Of a DNA stretch of 64,000 nucleotides, positions 9,801-29,482 are shown in pieces. The notes under the pieces were generated by a model. It was not told where the DNA came from, did no database searches, and saw only the letters and a program-made list of their open reading frames with translations. The position numbers and the translations under genes were made by a program. This stretch comes from Rotaria sordida (taxonomy: Eukaryota > Rotifera > Eurotatoria > Philodinida > Philodinidae): positions 51,781-115,780 of the forward strand of contig CAJNOL010000646.1 of the NCBI GenBank assembly GCA_905250125.1, in the 5' to 3' direction. Position 1 is the stretch's first letter. Every line of letters starts with the position of its first letter.

Positions 9801-12703
9801 TAGAATAAATAATAAAAAAATTAACTATTATTTAATTTGCCAAGATTTTCGATATTAATTGAAAATGTTAAGGATATGTTTATTTGAAAAAATATTTGGT
9901 TTTGTAACAAAATTTATTAATCTATGTCAATAGAAGAGTTTACTAAGACATTACACAGGTGTGTATGTCTAGATTAAAGACACATATGATATTTATTTGA
10001 ATGACTGAGAGATTTATGATAAAATTTTTATTAATCTTACTAGTAGTTGAAATATTTTCGAAAACGTGATATGTATATTTGAATAGAAAACATAAACATA
10101 GATAAACATATTCAAATTTAATAAGATTTGATATCTTCGAAAATGTAATTGCGCATTAATGTGAAAGGTTTTAGTGAAAAACTCTGTTTGATTAAACATA
10201 ACAATCAACAAATTTACAATATAGCAAATTGTGTTTGTTATCTACTTAATTCTTTTGAAATTCTGTTTGTAAAGATAGACATGATTGAAGAACTTCGTGA
10301 GTGTGGGTGTTAATGTTCCCTTCAACCCAGATCCACACCCGCACCCTGTTTAAAACAACAAATGGCGGTAAGGTCATTTTTTATTCCTCGATATATTTGA
10401 AAAAAAATTATATGGTTAAAATCAACATTAAATTCCGAACATAGTGTACTATTTTATTTTTTACCTAGGTCAAAAAATTTTTTTTCGCCAAAGTTTGGTG
10501 ATCTGTAGACTATCGACACTACTGTTGGTTATTTTTATCTTTGAACTGATTTAGACTCTAAGTACTGCTTGGAGAACAAGCAAAAAAAAAGTTGTCAATT
10601 CTTTTTTGCTAGAGGGATATTTCACAACTATTATTAAGTTTTCATCTCATAAGTTATATACGTACATATCGAAAATAGTCATCTATATGCTGACTATGCG
10701 ATTTAACAAATGAAATTTTTTTTCATAGAAAAAAAAATCGTCGAAATACTGATAAACTCTAGTTTAGATATCTGCTGAGACTAAAATTTACATTGTGAAA
10801 GCAAAACTGTTGATCACTATATGAACAGTGCTAATCCCAGACGTCAGATAGAAATCATTTCGCTAACGTCAGAGGCTTGTTTTTTTTTTTTTACTGTTTT
10901 CATGTAGCAAATATTATAAATCTACTATAATGTTGAAATAGAATGATAGCATCATAAGTTAATGTGCTAAAAGTAAATCAAACAAATGAAGTAAGGAGTC
11001 CATGTCTATGAGATGATGGACATCTCTAGATATAATAATAAGAGTAAAATATCATGATTTCAAAGTTCTCAGATAACTAAAATATTTTCAATAGAGAGGA
11101 TAGATCAGAGAAATTACTTTCGACTTTGAAAGAGAGTCCTAGGTAGGTAAGACAAAACTCAAAGAAAAAAGTGACAATCATGCTAAGGTATATAAGAGAA
11201 TAGAATCGCTATTACTGTCGTTCGACCCTAAGAATTTAAATAATTGATAAAACAATAATTTACTCCAGCAATAAAATGATTGTTCAGTCAAGATTAGGGA
11301 TGCACTAATTCTAATTCCAGACTTGAAATTGGCATGGATTAGGGGTAGAAAGTCACCGTTAGACAGGCAGCTTTTTACCAGTTACTCGGTAACTGAGTAA
11401 CGGCGAAATTCTGGATTCGGTTCTTGTCTCCAGGAGAAGAGTTTTAGAGTAAATAACGATGTTTTAGGGTGTGGACGTTGTTTATTGTTCACACACATCC
11501 ACGCCGGTAACTGTATTTTCCAAAAATTTGCTTTAGATTAATATACTTCGTATAATTGAATCAAAGAAAAGAAAGTATCAAAGAGGAGATACTAAAATTG
11601 AAATTTTATACAAATATAAAGAGATATTATGATAGAAATAAATGGTGATGATTATATTCTGTAAATAATTATGATAGAACAGTTCAAACAGAAGATTTAT
11701 ATGGTTCGACATCTTCAAGAACTCGATAGATAACAACCGATTCATTTATCGATGAGTGATTTTATTCTAGTTACTCAAAATGATTCGAATTCGGAAATAA
11801 GAAATAATCTTGAACATAATCACGATAAGATTTTCTATAGAGAGAACAAAAAAAAACTTTTTATTTATCAAATATCAACTTCCATAAATTAATATATATA
11901 CCATTGTCGAAGTTCAGCAACGTATAAATGTTCTCATTGTTCTGTTTTCTTTTACCTTCAACATGGGTTTACAACATCAAGAAGACTTGAAAAAAGAAAC
12001 ATGCTGTCTATTGATGAAAGCTCAGGTACAATTCATTTCAAACAATAAAACACATGTATATAGGGCCCGGATACTGCACCTTAGTTCCATCGATTGTCGG
12101 AATCAGTCCGTATTTCTTAATAATCTGAACAAAAAAATATTTTACGATCATGTTTTTGATAATGTAAAAGCTTTCATTCTGTAAATATGAGGATATATTA
12201 GGTGGTACAAACATGACGGAATCAAGTTAATAAATAGATTAGCATTTGCATGGCAAATAATTTTCTTAACAAGCGATAAAACTTCGATGTCTTGTCATGA
12301 AGCTGTTATTGTTTATTTTGTAATAAATAGGAATCTAAGATCACAAGTGTCGTCTTTAATATTGAGCATGATCGCATTTAATATTCAAAAATTCTAAAAC
12401 TGATTGTAAAATTTTGCATGATGATGATGATTGGTTCTTTACAAATATAGGTTGTCTCCGTTTTTATTAATCATTTCTTTGCAATGATACTTTGGTTTCA
12501 GACTTCTATTGAAAATTCTACCTATTTTCATTTCATATTCCTCTATACAAAATATTCAATTCTCATTGATAGATGGCAGTATTAGTCAATCGATTATATT
12601 TATTCTATTGGTTGAACAATCGAAACAAAGACCAACGTTTTCTATTCGACTTCTTCTCTACTTTCTTTGTATCAAGCGATTCATTTGATTATTAACGTCC
12701 GGC
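9801..12703. other. Gene-free intergenic region
   Basis: No convincing gene in 2.9 kb. Short open frames (10014-10211, 11963-12184) have no recognisable domain. A repeat shared with CIAO2B intron 2 lies at about 12075-12115. Isolated GC-richer patches near 10300-10350 and 11460-11510 are not tandem and are unexplained. Confidence 0.5.
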
Positions 12704-19375
<6,672 letters not shown>

Positions 19376-19563
19376 ATATATAAATATCTCGATGTGTTGT
19401 TGCTTTTTTTTGTTTGTTTGTTTGTTTGTTGTTGTTATTATTGTATTCGCTAGTTGAGTTTGTTTGTAAATGATGTAAATGTATGATAAGAAACAATAGA
19501 TGTTGTGTACGATGTAAAAATTGATTGAAATAGAAAATTAATATCTATATTTAATATCTTCAG

Positions 19564-22405
19564 ATGTTAGGTACACTTTTTCGATATGTACAAAAATGTC
19601 CGCAAATAGTATTTATACCTGTGCGGACAAGTGTTTATACAAATGGTTAGTTGTATAATTGAAAAAAATGATTTTATTTTGTCTTATTTTTCTATTTAGT
19701 CACAGCACAAGATCTATGGAAAACAATAACATCTGTAAGTAATGCTGGTGCTAAACGAGGTCGTGCTAAACGACGTGGTGCAACGAAATTTAAAGATCTA
19801 AATATTGGTCAAAGAATTGGTCAAGGTAATTAAATATATTTATTATTTTTCCTATCTAATATCTATACAACTAAATAGGCAAAGCAAATATGCAATGGCC
19901 TGGTCTAAATGCGCCAGTTGTTCAAGGTCGTGATATTGTTCCTATTGTGGAAAAACCATCTGATCCAATGTATCAACAACGCTTACTTGACGTACGTAAT
20001 CGTCTTGATCGTTTTCGTCGTTTATCAATACCACCAAATGAACGTGGTTTTACAGGTGGTAGTCCAGCTGGTAAAAGTCTTGGTCAACCAGATCCAATTA
20101 ATGAAAGTATATATTTTCATATTCAAAATCTAATATTTCATAATTCATATATATTTGATTTAGTAACTTTTGAGGATTTTGATTCTCGTCTTGTTGAATT
20201 TAAAACTTTACAACGTACTATTGGAAAAATTGGACGAAAAAAATTTACATCAGCTTTTGTTGCTGTTGGAAATGGAAAAGGTCTTGTTGGTAAGAAAAAT
20301 CTTTTTTTATCTTTCATCGTTCTAAATTCAAATAAAAAAAATTTTCTTTTAAGGTTACGGTAAAGCATTAACACAAGATGCTCAACATTCTTTACGAAAA
20401 GCTAAATTAACTGCTTCAAGACAATTACTTTATATACCAATTTGTGATGGACATACAATTTTTCATGATTTTTATGAACCATATTTTTTTACTAAAATTC
20501 GTTGTGAAAAACGACCACCTGGTTATGGACTTCGATGTCATCGTATTATTGCATTACTTTGTAAATTAATTGGTATTAAAGATATGTATGCAAAAATTGA
20601 TGGTGCAATTAATCCACAAAATATAACAAAAGCTTTTATACGTGGTTTATTGAAACAAGTAAAAAGACAAAACTTGTTTTTTTGCAAAAGCTGACTATCC
20701 TCCATCTGAAAAGTCATTTATACTTTTTTGTAGAGCGAATTGCGACGTATCGAATAGTATATAGGAAACTACTCTTTTCATCCTTTGAGAAGTCATATAT
20801 CAGTTAAGAGACATTATAGCTGTAGTTGATATGGTCAAATATTAGGAGTAAATATATATCATCTTCAATCGTATATTTCTATCAATACTCACAATAACTT
20901 TTTTCATCGTATGCAAAACCTTAGCACTTTTATTAGCCTGTGTAATTTTTAGCTTTTATTATAAGTATATCAATTGATTGTCCTCTAAATTGATGTGCAT
21001 CATAGTCAAATGGATGAATCAATGCCTAAAGAAAGATTAATTTTTCGACTTCTAAAGGCAGAAAAGTGTATGTGTTACTATAAATACTTTTTGAGTGAGA
21101 ATCTTTCTATCTATTATTAATAAGTTTATCATATCCTCCCAGGTCGAACTCATCGCATCGGATCCGATTGAGATTCGTCAGAATCCTTGGTATTGGATTC
21201 TGACAGGAAGTTGTCGGATGTCGGACGGTGTTGGATTTTCAGGGTTCCGACAAATTCCGGCGAATTCCCATCAGATCTGATAAAATCCGACAATTTTACC
21301 GATAGGATCCGACTGTCGGATTGTTCGTCCTGGGCTATCATTTCACATATATAGGTCTTTCAAAATGGCAAAAAAAAATTTTCACTGTCGCACCCTGGAG
21401 CGGGGTATAGGAATGGACTGCTATAAAGATTAGTTTTTATTTTATTTTATTCGTTAAGAATTTGGATTCTGAGTAGCCAAATATGTTAGAGTACTAAGCT
21501 GTATTAGATGCAATATATGTTCAGTCTCTTATGAGAACTAAAAATTTTCAGCGTTCCGACACTCTTCCAGGAGTCCGAAAACGAAAAAAATGTTTGCCAT
21601 TTTGGATAGAACTATATATGTCAAACGATAGAGCATGATGAGTTTATCTCATTCTCTGTCGAAGAATTTAAAGCATCATAAAAGCCAAAAATTACGCAAA
21701 CGAGTAAAAAATATCATCCACTATTGCTATAATGTCCCCTAAATGGTGTATATGGCTTCTCAAAACATAAGAACTTGATAAAAAAAAAAGACCATACGAT
21801 GTGCCACAAATTGCTCTACAAAAAAGGTATAGATAGTTTTTCAAACGCAGGATATTTATCTTATCCGATAGTGAATCATCATATTTTTTGTTATTATAAT
21901 TATTATTATTTAGAAAACTTATCAAGATTGGGCAAATGCAAAACAATTACATTTAGTTGAATATCGTCCTGAAAATGATTATTATCCACGTTTATTAGCA
22001 AGTCCAAATAATGATCGACCAACAAGAACATCATTAGAAATTGATCCTGATGAAGATTTAGATTTTGAACGTCTTTGTTTTGAAGGACGAACTGTAGATA
22101 AAGGACAAACAAGTGAACAATATGAACCATGGTATGCAACAAAAGAAAAAACACGTTATGGATGGTATAAATATTTAAGAAGACGACATTGGGTTTGTTT
22201 ATTAAGAAAGATTTTTTTTTTTTGTTTGATAAATTTTCTTTTTTTTATTTAGGAAACTGTACAAGAAAAAGCTACTGTTGAACGATTAGCTCGTATGGAT
22301 GAAAAACGTTATGATTCATATTATCGTTATCCAGATCAATATCATACAGATGTATTAAAACAACTTAAACAACGTTCACCACATGTTTGGTATCCTCGAG
22401 TGTGA
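19564..22405 (+). CDS. MRPS5: Mitochondrial ribosomal protein S5 (uS5m)
   Basis: Mitochondrial small-subunit ribosomal protein. Exons 19564-19645, 19700-19825, 19879-20106, 20164-20289, 20354-20658, 21914-22192, 22253-22405 (432 aa; human is 430). It has an N-terminal mitochondrial leader, a GAKRGRAKRRG basic motif, the S5 domain (KFTSAFVAVGNGKGLVGYGK, ALTQDAQHSLRKAKL), and the S5 C-terminal part (IGIKDMYAKIDGAINPQNIT), ending HVWYPRV. The ATG abuts an AG (aatatcttcag|ATG), and the gene starts 188 bp after the SMC3 stop, so trans-splicing or a 5'UTR intron is plausible. Intron 3 (57 nt) is stop-free and in frame. Intron 5 (1,255 nt) contains a palindrome-rich insertion. Confidence 0.94.
21140..21335. 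repeat. Palindrome-rich insertion in MRPS5 intron 5
   Basis: A locally GC-rich block dense in degenerate copies of TCGGATCCGA and GATTCxGA-type words in both orientations (ATCGGATCCGATTGAGATTC, GGATTCTGACAGG, AAATCCGACAA, AGGATCCGACTGTCGGATTG). Because the words are near-palindromic, open frames appear on both strands. It looks like a simple repeat or a decayed inverted-repeat element. Confidence 0.5.
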
Positions 22406-23425
22406 TTTTGTTTTTGTGTTAATTAAAATAAAAAAAAATAAATAAAGAAATTTTCTTTTTTGATGTAGACAAAATTAATTTTGATTTTTTGATGGTACTA
22501 GATCTTAATAAAAAGTTTGAAGATGAAATCGAAAAATATCAACAAACACAAAATGGGATTCTCATAAAGAGAAAATAAACTTCGATTTAATCATACAATG
22601 ATATATAACTTATTCATTTATATTTGTTCGATATACATTTCAGTGAAAAATTAGTAAAATAAATTCTCTTCTAAATATCTGAGATATTTACTACAAAAGG
22701 GATTCAATTTTGTCTAATCTATCTCAATCAATTAAAATGAAGAAAATCTAAGTCTTGATATATATTTTCAGCTAACTAAAGCCATAAGATAATTTTCTTT
22801 GTAAAATAAACTAGAATTTAATCGTTGTGTCTATAAAAAAAACCTAAAACAAATTATTATTAGATTTAAAAAAAACAATTAACATCATTAATGAACAATA
22901 TAGAAATAAAAATTAGAAATGTATCGTGAAATTATTTTGAAATTTCAACAACAAATAAATAAACCAATAAACTATTTCTTCCGTGGGGTTTTTTTTTATG
23001 ACTGTTCAAATAAACAATGCTTGGAAATTTTTTCGCGCCCTCATTATTATTGTGTTTAGTATTTTTTTTATTTTGTTGCCTTGAATCGTCTTATTCATCA
23101 ATAGGTATGTCATAATGATAAGCACTTATACACCAAAAAAGAAAAATCGAGCAAAAAAGGCCTTTTCTTCCTTTAAACAAATATTACGACCCCTTTTGTC
23201 CGTCTAGAGAGCAAATTTCACCATCCACACATTTCTTTTTCTTCCTACTCGCATCACATGATGTCGACGAGGACATTCTTTTTATTCTTCTCTCTTGTCG
23301 TCATTTGCGAAGAGAAAAAAACCAACCATCGAAAGAATAATAGACGAGCATTGCTTGCAGTACGCAGCAAAATTGACTAAGAACGAAAAAAAAAAAAAAT
23401 ACCCAGAAAAAAAAATGCCAACATA
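22406..23425. other. Intergenic region upstream of polyubiquitin
   Basis: No gene seen. It includes poly-A/T runs and the probable promoter region of the polyubiquitin gene at its right end. I did not find a clear nGAAnnTTCnnGAAn heat-shock element. Confidence 0.5.
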
Positions 23426-23429
23426 ACCC

Positions 23430-25058
<1,629 letters not shown>

Positions 25059-27966
25059 AAACAAAATATTTATGCAATAGACAAAGCTCTCAAAAATAAA
25101 AAAACAACAACAACATCGATTTAACATTTTTTTTTCATTTTCATTATTATCAGTTATGCTTACGTATTGTGAAATCAGTTTTTTTCTTTATATTTTAACA
25201 AAGCAAATAAACATCATGATTTGTGAGTGAAAATATAGTTACTATTCAATCATAAAATCAAAATTAACCAGATATTTCTTATAGTCATAGTGAAAAACAA
25301 GATGGTCGTAGTAATAAATGGATAAGTTTTCATCCTTTTCTCTATTGCAATTAGAAGAAATGTCGAGTCAATTTATCATTTTTGTCATATTTACTTTTGT
25401 TCAACAACTATTCATAATTTTATATCTGAAGAAGTTGACGTCAATAATGAATCATGTTAAATTATTTCACAATCTATCAAGATAAAAATGTCAGAAAAAT
25501 ATGATTTTGTCAGAGCACACGCGTAAAGTAGTAATGAGGTGTCATGTATTGAACTGTATAAACAAAATGATTAAAATATTTTTGTTTCTAATCAAAGACA
25601 CAACTACATTTAGAAAGAAAATTCATTGAAGCATAAGATTTAAATCATAGATTTGTCAATTAAAAAAATTTAAAGAGAGGTACTTTTATCAAGAGATCTC
25701 AAGAAGATATTCCATATTTCTGACTTTTAACAAATAGCAAAAAACTCATAGTTTTTTTTCATATAAGATTCAATCCTAATGTAAAGAAAAATTAATTAAG
25801 CTATCTAGTCAAGTTGACCGTCTTTGTATTAAAATAGTTTTATTCATGTTTGGATTGATGATGATGACTACTATAATTAATCCTGTTAGATATAATTAAA
25901 ATTTTTCTTTAAACAATACACAGTAAGTATAACTAATTTTCTGTCAGAAACGATTTTTTTTTTCATAGAATTACTAGTTTCTTGTATTCATAAAATAAGA
26001 TTGATGAAAAATCACAACACAATGATGTCTTTCTCTAAAGGTGTTGGATTTTGGGACGAAGTTTTTCCAATGAATCTAGGAGCTGAGATAAAACTTTGTT
26101 TTTACCAAAACATCGATCTTTAATCAAAGGGTATAATTAAATATTCAAAAATTGATCGACTTTTATTCATGCATATCAATGAAGAATTTCCAAACAATAC
26201 ATTAATATTTGATTTTGTAGGTTAATCCAATTTTGGAAAAAAAAATTATTCGATGATTCTTTTTTGTTTTTCTTAGCAAATTTGTTATATGGTTGTATAG
26301 AAAGCAAAGAAGTAATTTCGAGAATATCCGAAGATAAAAAATATGAATCGAAGTGTTTTTTTTTTTGCGAGTAGAAATTTCAAGAATGTCTTGGAAATAT
26401 ATACTTAATAATTGAGAGCAAAATTAAGACTCTTATTTTCATAGTGATCATGGAATATGAATCTAATAATAAGCTTTGATATATTTTACTAAAGCTGATT
26501 TAAACTTTGAAAAAGACATCATCCGTTTAACATCGACAAAATAAAAATGACCAACATGCTCCGTAATGGATAGAACTTACTGATCTGTATTTTGTTTTAT
26601 ATTAAAACAAAATATGTAATAGAAAGAGTTTCTAATAGATAAAACTGTCTCACAAGGGTATATAGTTATGAGAGAACTAATCAAATTTATGTATCACTAC
26701 ATGTGTGATATTCTCTCTAGCATTGCTACGTGCTTGTTGATTAGTTGCTGTCTCTTTTGATTGATTCAACTACTATATTCGTCTGATTTACATATTTATT
26801 ATATCGAATGGTACGTACGTATTACTTCAAGCTAGTTTGTGTTTTAATGAACTATGAAATATTCACGTTTAGTCTTCCTGACTGAAAATTTACACATGAG
26901 CTTGCTGTCTTTGAAAAATGAGTTTATTTTGACAAAAAATAAATGGAAAATCGCCTCCACTTCTCAATCTCAGTACATTCAATCGAGCTGAAAATTTCAT
27001 CTACTTGTACTAAAAAGTGTTTAGAGTACCTAGTTTTTATGATATACCGCTAGTTTTTTTTTCCAATGGAAGAAGATAAAAAGAAGCTACAAAAACAAAA
27101 ACTAGGCATCTCAAATAGTATCCAAAAAGTGTTCAACTCTATCAGACGTATTGTAACTGAGAAAGCGAGATGATTAAGAGGCATTGTACATAAGACACAC
27201 CCGTTACCTGGTCCACATGGATATGTGCTCTCTGACAACAAGCTTCACGAGAATCATTTTGAACCACGGATTCACTCGAATTTTGTGCGAGTTTTGTATC
27301 AAAGCGACGAAAATCTATAGAAACCTGGTTGAAGAAATGAGATTTGGATACCTAAGGTTGGAATCTAATCGCTTTGCACCGCCGAAATCTGATCCACTCC
27401 ACTGGAAGTCTGTGCAATTCCGCTACTATTGACAATACGTACTACTTCGTACAGATCCCAGTATATACGGTTCAACTGTGCATTGTCTTAGTAGCTCTGT
27501 AGTCCGACTGTCCATAGGATTTCATCGACTCATTGAACCCCATATTGAATCCAATTACCTGGCGCTCTCCTAAGATAGTCGTACTACAGCGATGTCTACT
27601 CCTTTTACAGTACCAAATAATTTTTAAAGAGCTGTTTATTAATAAAAGCTATAAAAGCAACTACAATAGTTATAAATTGGTTCAGGATTCAAAATTACAT
27701 GACAAATCGATGAATAGTTTTGTGTATAACGTAAAACGAGTCCGATTGAATGTTATCCATAGAATGAAAGCATGGATTGATATATAATCAGGAAGCATAT
27801 ATCAGGAGAGCAGCATCCTCAGGAGGAAAAGTTACTTAGGAGAAGTGTCACTCGTGGACAACTGTTACTGGAGAAACGGTCGAGGTAGTGTTTGTTCATG
27901 TAGACCTAGTATAGAATCAGTCTCTGTTCTGCCAGCACCTAATATGGAAACCGCTTATTGTTTGAC

Positions 27967-28300
27967 TGTTTTGACTCACGGGTCTACATTTTTAGACTTT
28001 CAAAAATAGCTGATTTTGTAGAGCTTTTCACATTCTGTCGGGTGGGATATAAGATAAATCTGGTGCTAGTTGCTATTGTGAGAAATCAGACACATTAGTA
28101 TAATTCATACGTGAAAATAAGAGGCAAAAATCTTGTTTTCTATGTATGGTTATGCTACTCTTTGAGTTTTGACTCACGGGTTCACTTCCTAAGACTTTTA
28201 AAAATAGCTAGGTTTATAGAGCGTTTCAAGCTCTATCCAATGGTATATAAGAGAAATTCGGACATCGTTTCTATTTTGCAAAAGTCAAGTATATAAATGT
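27967..28300 (+). repeat. Two-copy direct repeat, about 200-bp period
   Basis: Copy 1 starts TTTTGACTCACGGGTCTAC at about 27967 and copy 2 starts TTTTGACTCACGGGTTCAC at about 28167. Both continue through a TAGACTTTYAAAAATAGCT-like stretch, GAGCxTTTCA and a TATAAGAxAAATYxGG stretch. Divergence is moderate, so the duplication is not recent. Confidence 0.65.
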
Positions 28301-28642
28301 ATTTCATATATAAAATGACAAATATATTATTATTGTGTAGGCAATGGAGAATCTCTATTTCACCTGGCAACAATTAAAATATAAATGAATGAGTTTATAA
28401 GAAAAATGTAGTCTGAAGAAAGATCTATCGAAAAATCCTTACGTTAATGTCAATTTTTAATTTTTTTTCTTGAAAAACTTCATCATAATATTATACAATG
28501 TTTTTGGTCAACTAATGACTGAGGATATGGTCAATGCAACACCCTAATGATAATCGAAATCTTATGAAAACATATCAAATTTAGCATCACAATGATCAGG
28601 ACACTTTTTTTTATCGATTCGTATATGATTCAATGGTACTTC

Positions 28643-29115
28643 CCAAGCAGACAAACTTTTGAGAAAACGCGTTTAAACGCATAGAAATTGGCCTAAAATC
28701 AGAGAAAAACGGACGTTTTTGGCTCACACTTGAACTTCGAGACTGTGAGCCAAAAAAGTCCATTTCTCACCCTTTTTTGTGCGTTTAAACGCATTTTCAG
28801 ATAGAAAACGCGTTTACATGCATACCAAAAAAGAGAAAAACGTTGTTGTGTTTTTCCAGCTCAAGAAACGTGGTTGTAATTATGGTTGTGCATCTCGAGT
28901 ATGAAAAAACTACCACTTTCCCTCTTTTTTTATATGGGTGTAAACGCGTTTTTTTGTCTGAAAACGCGTTTAAACGCATAAAAAGGGTGGAAAATGGATG
29001 TTTTTGGTTCATAGTCGGGAACCTCAAGTGTGAGCCAAAAACGTCCACTTTTCGCTGATTTTAGACCAATTTCTCTATGTTTAAACGCGTTTTCCCAAAA
29101 GTTTGTCTACCTAGG
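28643..29115. repeat. Long palindrome (foldback/MITE-like element) with GCGTTTAAACGC motifs
   Basis: The left arm starts CCAAGCAGACAAACTTTTGA and the right arm ends CCAAAAGTTTGTCTACCTAGG (GTCTACCTAGG at 29105-29115). Arms of about 225 bp pair almost throughout, including the GGCTCACA / TGTGAGCC words and six copies of CGCGTTTAAACGC or its half. Both strands carry open frames because of the symmetry (28797-29048 minus, 28843-29058 plus); these are not genes. High arm identity suggests a fairly recent or conserved element. Confidence 0.8.
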
Positions 29116-29482
29116 TTGTGACCAAAATCAAAAGGGACCAAATTCCAGCCTTATATGCTTCCATCCTTTTGACTTCAAACGTTGTATGAACAAACTTCTC
29201 AATAGGATTAGTTTATTGGGCATCTTGTAACTTTTTCTATGACATATTCAAATATTCTCGATCGATCGCTAGCGCCATCTATTTATATTGTTTATTGAAT
29301 AGTTATTTGCTTACATCATTACCATATTTTTTTCTTTGGTTCAAATAATTTTGATGTGGTATATTTAATGTACTCGATCCATTACTGTTCACTTAATTAT
29401 TCAAATACAAAATCAAATCAAATGAAATAATAAAAGCAAATTTTTTTTAATTTTAATTTTTAATTTTATCCAAACATACAAA

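Larger units (their letters stand above)
25059..29482. other. Large gene-free, repeat-rich intergenic region
   Basis: No gene recognised in 4.4 kb. The first about 2 kb is featureless AT-rich DNA. From about 27.0 kb the composition becomes more balanced, suggesting old insertions. It holds a tandem duplication (27967-28300) and a long palindrome (28643-29115). The short open frames at 27050-27241, 27184-27432 and 27533-27787 show no domain. Confidence 0.5.

Noticed and set aside
10290-10350. TGTGGG / CCACACCCGCACCC words resembling a bdelloid-type telomeric repeat
   Set aside because: Only isolated single words, not a tandem array, and inside a gene-bearing region.
11963-12184. 73-codon frame in the MRPL14-SMC3 spacer
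   Set aside because: Overlaps a dispersed repeat and resembles no protein family.
28797-29230. Open frames in the palindrome region
   Set aside because: Mirror-image frames caused by the inverted repeat; no start context or family.
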